A program made the translations under genes and the position numbers. The notes under the pieces are model-generated. The model worked only from the letters and a program-made list of their open reading frames with translations, was not told the origin of the DNA and searched no databases. From Tanypteryx hageni (Eukaryota > Arthropoda > Insecta > Odonata > Petaluridae), in NCBI GenBank assembly GCA_028673005.1, contig CM054112.1:191305144-191369143 (forward strand): a stretch of 64,000 bases of DNA. Reading direction: 5' to 3'. Position 1 is the first letter of the stretch, and every line of letters begins with the position of its first letter. Shown here in pieces: positions 56,801 to 64,000 of the stretch.

Positions 56801-59519
56801 TAGGAATTCAATGAAAGTCTGCAAGCCGGAAATGCGATGTTAACCTATATTTTGAGAAATGGAAATAGAATCAGACTTATTAATCTATGCTAGATCTTTA
56901 TTCTTAGACCAATGTTCATTATCTTATTAAGTTGCAAACTTATTCGCGCGAATACGGTCTCTTACTTTGCCAATTTTATTACATATGTGAAATTATTAAT
57001 AGTTATTTACAATTATCTGCTTAAATTTATTTTAAAAATGTTTTCCCTATCAGCAGTATAAGGCGTGACAGGATAAATCCTTGCAGAAGATACTTTGAAT
57101 TTAACAAGCAGGAAAATAGAAGCAGGTGCAAAGTTTGTAGCATCACAATGGTTGGTGACCATGCAGCCAATTTAGAGAGGCACATAAAGCGATACCACAG
57201 AGATGAATTCGACGATGCCCAGCAGAGGAAAATGAAGAAACTAAAGCAGTAGGCCGTCTTCTAGTGAGCAGCAAACAATTGAGAAGTTCATAAAACCAGA
57301 CTATATTAAGGTTAAATTTGATAGGAAAACTGTCGTTGATGCTTGCGTGGAGCTTGTTGCTGTAAATGGTTGCTCGTTTGAGATGATGGAGTATTCGGGA
57401 TTTAGAAAAATTTTAAACCCTATACCTACGTGTCGCCATCGACAAAAATTTTTCCATCAACGCATAAAACGTGAGAGATATGTTGCCTGTGATATCTTCT
57501 AAACTTGTGGAAATAATGCGCGGTAAAATGGAGAAAGTTCTCATTTCTTTGAAAGTTGACATTGCAAATAGATTAAGCAGATCAGTACTTGGTATAAATG
57601 CCCAATTTGTTAAAGGAGGAAAAATAAATATTTATACTTTGGCTATGAAAGAATTAAAAGATAGGCACACAGGATTATACCTAAAGAATGTAGTGCTTCA
57701 GGTTTTAGACAAATATAAAATTTCTCTCCAAAAGGTTCACTCAGTTGCCACCGATAATAGCTCAAGCATGGTAAAATTTGTAGATTTGCTCGCAAAAGAC
57801 GGTGAAAACTCTTTCGATGAAGAAAGAGAGATTGACGAGAATATAAATTTAGCTGACGAATCCGATGGCTTTCATAGAAATAGGCTACAAGGAGTGAAGT
57901 GCGCAGCCCATACGCTGCAATTGGTTATTAAGGATTCCATAAAAGAGGCGCAAACAGATAAGCTTTTAATTGATTGCCGGAATCTAGTCAGAAAGCTACG
58001 AATCCCTTCTCTAGCTTTGAAGCTTTCTGATAACAATATAAAGAGGCATTTTTTAGACTGCCCAACGAGATGGAACAGCACTTGCATTATGTTGGAGTCC
58101 TTATTACCATGTCGACAATTTTGTTCGATTTTAGCTAATAGCAACGTAGATTATTTTTTCCCAAATGATGATTGGAATAAACTAGAAATTATTTTGGAAG
58201 CCTTAAAACCTCTGAGGGAATTAACCTTAAGATTACAATCCGAGCAGTTAACAATGAGCGACTTTTTTGGTCTTTGGGTGGAAACAAAAATTAAATTAGA
58301 GAATTCAGCAAACCTATTTGCAGGCACATTAGTTGAACATTTTAAAATCAGGCAAAGAGTACTGCTAGATAACAAATGTTTGTTGGCGGCAGTTTATCTT
58401 GATCCACGTTTCCAAATTTTGTTAAACGCGGAACAAAAAATGTTCGCAATTAAATATTTGAAAGAGGTTTGGCTTATGATAACGAATATTAATGAGGGGA
58501 GGAAAGCTGCAGGAAGAATATCAAGGACCTCATTAAATTTAAATGAGTGTGATGATTTATTAGAGAGTTTTCTCAAAAACAAAGAAAAGGATACTCAATT
58601 GCAGAATCATGTTGCTGGTATAGATAGTGACAAGATTTTATCTTCCTTTTATGGGCAGGAAAGGCTACCGAGGAAAAATAGAGTTTTGGACTTTTGGGAA
58701 GATAATCACCTAAATTTTCCACACCTGTATCAATTAGCCACAGTTGTTCTGGGTGTGCCTGCTACCCAAGTGAGCCTTTTCGGGCCTAGGATATATCTTG
58801 AGAGATAACAGAGATATGAAAATGAAAATTTGCTAGAGGACATTTTATTAATTAGATCGAATTTTGATTGCTTGGAGTAAATGTTACTGTGTATATGTAT
58901 TTGTGATATTCTGAAAATGTGTTTTATGTACTTAACTATATAGTATTTTATTTTATAATATTGACATCTAAATTCTTGTATTTCTTTGAAATCCCTAGTT
59001 AAATATGTAGCTCTTTTTTGAAAAACTGTATATAATATGAATGTGAATGAATATTATTGTATTTTCTCAAGTGTGTGCATGAAAAATTGATTATGATAAT
59101 TAGAATATATGTTTAATCTATTTTAAAGTAAACTCCTCTAGAAATATATCTATTTTTTATAATTATAAAAATTCAATGAATCTTTCGTGGTGGTAACTAC
59201 AAGATCAAATAAAACTTAAATATCGATATAAAAAATTTTCATTAATTTATAAAATATCCAAATACATCTATATTTATAATCCGTAAATGGTTAATATATA
59301 CGATAAATAATAATTATCAAATGAAATATCATTTTGTACTCATTTAAACTTCCCGTTATTATTTCAAATTTTCGAAGATTAAAGTAAATATTTGCATCCA
59401 AACAAAAATTTAAGATCAGTTATTGTTGCCGGAGCGAAACCAGAACCGAACCGAAATTTTGCGTTTTTTGTGGAGCGGAACGAAAACCGGAGCGAAATAA
59501 ATTTCGGTTCGATGCCCTG
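53849..59519 (+). mobile_element. hAT DNA transposon, 5.67 kb, decayed
   Basis: The left terminus CAGGGCATCGAACCGGAACC and the inverted right terminus CAGGGCATCGAACCGAAAT share at least 15 bases. Subterminal regions carry many GAACCGAAACCG-type repeats (left about 53857-53995, right about 59425-59510), as expected for transposase-binding arrays. An 8-bp near-identical duplication flanks it. Transposase-derived sequence lies at 57053-58880, leaving about 3.2 kb upstream: possible intron, later insertions or leader. That part includes a 14-C run (54312-54325), a region at 55740-56110 resembling family X text, and otherwise nothing recognised. Confidence 0.85.
57053..58880 (+). pseudogene. BED-finger hAT transposase pseudogene
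   Basis: A BED-type zinc finger is encoded from 57061 (CKVCSITMVGDHAANLER then HIKRYH, i.e. C-x2-C...H-x4-H) and ends at a TAG (57250-57252). A second frame continues EQQTIEKFIKPDY and FEMMEYSGFRKILNP. The main frame, open from 57471 to 58808, holds the catalytic core: SLKVDIANR (candidate first Asp, about residue 30), VATDNSSSM (second Asp, about 95), KCAAHTLQL, CPTRWNST and AVYLDPRF. The hATC dimerisation part starts at VLDFWEDNHLNFPHL (about residue 405) but is broken by a deletion at 58770. The tail survives in other frames to a stop at 58878-58880 (LLEDILLIRSNFDCLE). A TTTTCCCTATCAG just before 57053 could be a splice acceptor. At least four frame disruptions make it inactive. Confidence 0.92.
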
Positions 59520-59527
59520 TTGTGCAG
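59520..59527. repeat. hAT target duplication, right (TTGTGCAG)
   Basis: Partner of 53841-53848, directly after the terminal CCCTG. Confidence 0.75.
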
Positions 59528-59600
59528 CGACTCTACAGGTGGGGAAGGCAAATACTTCTCCCTCTCCTCCTCTTCCTCCACTATCTCTCTCCCCTCCCCT
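59528..59600. repeat. Repeat Q, right part
   Basis: Continuation of the sequence interrupted by the hAT element. It turns into a CT/CTCC-rich patch (59560-59605). Confidence 0.4.
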
Positions 59601-59604
59601 TCAC

Positions 59605-62600
59605 CGTTAGGGGTCGTCCATCGTCTATTTGCACCTCAGTCGATCAATCTAATCATTACACAAAGCACGCCAATGTCTCTTTCGCGTGACTGGAGCAACT
59701 ATTCCAATCAACGCAGCGCTAGCGTATTTCCATCAACGCTCTTGTCAATTTTGCTGAGCTATTCATTGTTGATAGTTACTTTATATCAACAAAACCCCTA
59801 ATGAAAATTTGAATCTCGTTGCCAATTAGCGCTATTTCATTTTCTCCTTCGCTACAATAGCCGTAGATGACATTTATTGAATGAAGCAAGTTTTTTTCAT
59901 ATTTTAAATAAAATATTTGAGCTTCGCCTTCTTTATTTTTCAAGGTAAAATTCATATTAATATTTTTGCGACATTTCCTGCGTTTTGATTTTAATCTTTA
60001 CAGATTTGCGTTACTAAATTCTCTTTAAAAGACCGATCGATGAGATATTGCTACCTAAAATGTCTCTTGTACCCCGCTTGTTGTCAACATTATAAACATG
60101 TTCATAAGCTTAAAATCGTCCTTAGCGTAGATTCAACATCTCAGGATGCAATATCCGCTATAGTTCGCCGATTTTTTTTAGGATTCGACCAATTCCTCCG
60201 TGTTTGCGGAGTTTTGTGAATAAATGGCTGCCGTCCGATTGCTTTTCGGCAACATAACGGACGGTTATTTTCGTCCCTCTTTCCTCTTGGAAGGTGAAAA
60301 ATGACCCCTATCAAGTAACATGTTCTCTCGCTTTCCCGAAAGCGGAAATCTGTCGAGGCGGTGATTTTTTTCTCGTAGGCATAAACGATTCATTCGGCAT
60401 CGTAAGCCAGTAAAAACGCCATTTTATTGAAACGTATAAGCTGAGTGGATCTTTATGCCTGCGCCATGTAGCTAATGCATGCACATTTTTAGAATTCGAA
60501 GAAGGGAAAACGGCATAGTAAACTCTATGCGCCCGTGTTTCCCTTAGGAATTGCTGCGCTGGCGGAGAGCAGAGGTTTTCTGATCACATTTGCTCCTCGA
60601 AATGCCAATAAATGCGACCGGAAATGACACAAATATCGATTCGGATACGCGGAATCGCTATAAAGTCCGATGCGGTCATGGCTTTAACCTTAGGACACTC
60701 CCGCATGCCTGTAACTTCATTAGTGCGTGGACAAAGGTGCATTTTTTGTCTATAATGTAACATTTAATGTGCCTTTGACTCTCATTCATAAATGTCAATA
60801 TGATGATAATTTTCACATTATTCCTCCTCCCTATTACCCAAATTATTATTTTTCTCAGGTTATCTATCCTTAAATTTGTTTTTAAAATGAGTTATCACTT
60901 CATTTAAATCATTTTAAGTTGCGATACGATTTCTTCAAAGTTGTAGCAATTGAAAATAATTAATCGGTTAAAAATGAATTAATTAAACATGCATTGGATA
61001 TTACGTCGAATTTACAGTGGGGTACATAAAGTTAAACATTTCAAATAACAAAAAATTTCACAAGTTGTTATACAAAATATATCTTACACATTATTAAAAT
61101 ATACTTTCAAAAATACCAACCTGTGGTGGTCACATGTATACTATATAATGATAATGATATAGAAATAAATGAAGCAACCAATAAAGCAGGTTAATCCATT
61201 GAGTAGTCGCCTGCATAAATCTATCCGTCCATGAAACGCAGAATTTTGTTTGTATTTTCATAGATACACCAATGACTCCGGACGTGAAAATTTTCAGACA
61301 AACGAAAATAAACGCGTATAATATTCGCAAACACAGATATTGAATGCATTATTTTCTATCTCGATTCATTTATTCAACGAACAAAACTTTTTTCATGGTT
61401 TTTCTATCGGGCTGAGCCACTGCACCTTTCTTTCCACCACTTTATATCTCCTATTCTCACCCATCCTCGCTTCTCTCTCTCTCTCTTCCTCTTTTGCCCC
61501 ACTCCGCTAGACATTACGTCATTAAATCACATTGGCCGCAAATGCCTCCCGTGGTCAAGCCAATATTCGGGGCAACCGTGGGGAGGAGTGCCGACGACAA
61601 ACTAAACCGCACGCCTGTGCGAAAAGCAATTTCGTCCTTTAGGGAGATGGTTGATTGAGGAAAAATGACCTTTCTAATGCCTAGCTGCGTCAGCTGACAA
61701 CGCGGGATTTGTAAAGAAATAATAAAACTCGTGGCATTCGCCGTCCGAAGGCGAGTTCAAAAGGTCGCCGTTTATTTAACTGGTGTTAATCTCGTTAACT
61801 TTGGCGCCCGCCTATTAAAGGCTCGTCAGACGGAAACCATCCCCTTTTGTATACGTAGCTTATATTTCTTTAATTTTTTTCTATTCCTTATTAGGGGCAG
61901 GCGGAATTATTTATTGGGAGTCAACGGAGGATACAAGATTTAAATTTGCTCAGAGAATGGACGTACTTTCATAGAGAAAAACCACCAGCTTCATGCGTTC
62001 GTAAAATTAATGCTTTTTCCAAAATTTTATCTCATAATATTTGTGAGCGTATGCAGCTTGCCTGAGTGAAAGAAACTTGTTCAATTAAACGTCGCGCGAA
62101 ATCCAAAAAAATACCGTGCCACCGCGATGAGAAGTCGTGCGGAGACTGCAAATAACCCGATTCATAGTAGCGTACACTATTCCTCATCCACGTTTACAGT
62201 ACAAGTAAGGAAAATTAGGGACACCCTAATCTAATAATTTTTATATAATCCAACAAATAAGAGAATCGGTTATCCTAAGAAACGTGTTAAAAATTTTCTT
62301 TTATTCAATTTAAGATTTCATGAAGGCAAACAGCAATTCTGTAAATAAATGTAATTCATGTGTAAACGTAGGTAAAAAACTAAATTTTAGAGAAAAAATA
62401 TTTTAAACATCTCACGTACATACAAGTAAAAACCTAGGTAAATTTACGACGAAAGTGATAAAGATTCATCGGCAAACCTTTTACTATTTCTATTTCAAAT
62501 GTGAATATTTTCATTTCGATCTTTAAAAAGAAAAGATAGTGTCTGGTGAACATCCGCTATTGTTTAGCTTCAAAACACCGAGGTAAAATAAAAAAATTCA

Positions 62601-64000
62601 AGGGCTATATAGCAGGTAAGAAACGTTGGTTTTAAATTTTATTCCTACGCAACGGGAGTAACATACATTTTTTCAACTTCATATACGAGATAAAATTCGT
62701 AAAACCTGCATGTTATATTAGTTTGTTCATCAATTGAAAAAAATAACTTTAGCTATTTAAGATACGTAGTGTTAACTGTGAAAATGAAAACAATTTCACC
62801 GAAAATCCGATACACAAAAAAACAGGAAGAACCTTCAGATGTGATACTTCTGCTATTATAGCAAAATTAAGCAGTTAAGGAACAACAGCGCAATTTTCCA
62901 GGTGCTTATGACCCGTTAATTTTACGACCACGCAACCCGCATTCTCTCGAATCGTTTCTCGTGCTACCCGCATAAACACAAAGCTGCTTTGTTTACTTTT
63001 TTAAGTTCCTCCGTTTTCTCGAACTGCCCGTTAGCTATTCAAAGCGAATTCATCTAGCTTAGTCAAGTCCTTCACAATCCTCACAGTTCTTGCTCAGCTG
63101 CAATTACCTCACTGCGTGCGCCAAAACCGGACATAATTCGGTTTTACCGTTAGAATTGCATACTCTGAACGTTCCTCACTGTCTCCCCTGAAGATCGCAT
63201 AAATCACGACACAGTATCCGTGCCCTTCCGATCTTTTGGAAGATGCGCAATTTATGTCTCAATTGTCACGCGGTTTAAAAAGGCAGAGGCGACCGAAGAT
63301 ACGTAGCCTCAACGGGAATTTCCTAGTTGAGACTTTTCGAAACGAACAAAAAGATGAAATTCGAACGCTAAATATGGGTTTTCCGATGAATTATCTCTTT
63401 CTTCGTGCCACGTCGGGATAAATTACCCAGGATTCGTCACGGCGCATTCACCTGGGAACCGTCCGGGTCCTAAAACAAAGTGTAACGACGGAGAGGAAGG
63501 CGAGGGAGCTCTGAGAGGACAGTCAGAGTAAAAAGAAAATGCAAAGGTCGAGTCGTGTAAATATGTGTGTGTGTGGGTGAGAGAGAGAGAGAGATAAAGA
63601 GGATATACGAGAAAGGGTCAGATGATGACAATCACTGACCTCATCCCGCGACTTTCAATTGATTCGCTCATTTTTCACGCTTATCGTTTGCTCGGAAATA
63701 AGTGAGAAATAAACGGAAGGGAATGAGCTTTTAACATTTCATCGATGGACGTAAAGACGGTTTTAAAATATACTAATTTCGAATGCTGGTATTCCTTTCC
63801 TCTTTATGGGTTGAAAATTTGCTTTAATGGTAGAGGAGGGAGACAAATTTTTCAGAAATATTTAATTGGCATTCCTTAACTCAAAAAACGAGATGTAGTT
63901 AAATATTTATGAAAGAACGTTTCTGCGAGAGCATCCCCCTCCTGGTTCCTGGGTGACTTTTGGTGATATTTTCCTTCATTTTTACCATACTTCCGTGTTG
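59605..64000. other. Unrecognised non-coding stretch with short microsatellites
   Basis: CT-rich patch at 61465-61490 and a (TG)n plus (GA)n microsatellite at 63563-63593. GC content rises slightly in parts of 60100-60750, 61500-61850 and 62880-63520. No domain, RNA gene or duplicated element recognised. If a host exon or promoter exists in this window, these are the places I would look, but I have no positive evidence. Confidence 0.35.

Overview
This looks like a repeat-dominated, AT-rich, non-coding stretch of an arthropod (probably insect) nuclear genome. I recognised no host protein-coding gene, rRNA, functional tRNA or CRISPR array. Every convincing protein similarity is transposon-derived: RTE/BovB-like reverse transcriptase and endonuclease, BED/hAT transposase, mariner-type transposase, a pogo-type remnant and a Helitron helicase remnant. 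All are broken by frameshifts, stops or truncation. The insect assignment is an inference from this mixture of elements and from the base composition; no species-diagnostic gene is present.

Layout. 0-3.2 kb: an interspersed repeat (family B) split by a 5'-truncated RTE-like LINE with an 11-bp target duplication. 5.1-6.9 kb: a tRNA-derived SINE, then a hAT-type MITE carrying a pogo-type element. 9.5-11 kb: long pyrimidine and purine tracts. 11.4-24.4 kb: two nearly identical 1.28-kb arms in inverted orientation. Between them lie a non-autonomous Helitron, a hammerhead-like Penelope footprint, a (TA)n tract, a second LINE (endonuclease plus RT) preceded by a tRNA-like head, and a tandem-repeat insertion. 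27.4-32.9 kb: a tRNA-Gly-like sequence, a Helitron helicase relic with a clean Helitron 3' end, a LINE 3' fragment, a second SINE with an empty-site counterpart, and a third LINE interrupted by a mariner-type element.

35.9-43.2 kb: two copies of repeat family W. One copy holds a Helitron that itself contains an oppositely oriented Helitron with matching termini; the other copy preserves the empty site. Two MITEs also lie here. 43.7-52.5 kb: mostly unrecognised sequence, with an inverted minisatellite at 48.3-48.9 kb and a MITE with internal repeats at 49.6-50.1 kb. 52.7-59.5 kb: a LINE 3' relic and a 5.67-kb hAT element with matching ends and a decayed transposase. 59.6-64 kb: nothing recognised.

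The main value of the window is that related copies lie close together, so several insertions can be dated relative to each other and bounded to the base by comparing filled with empty copies. No new enzymatic or defence system is visible. The most unusual structures are the head-to-head nested Helitron pair, the 13-kb-wide inverted duplication, the hammerhead-like motif, and a conserved hairpin next to the (ATG)n tail in three LINE 3' ends.
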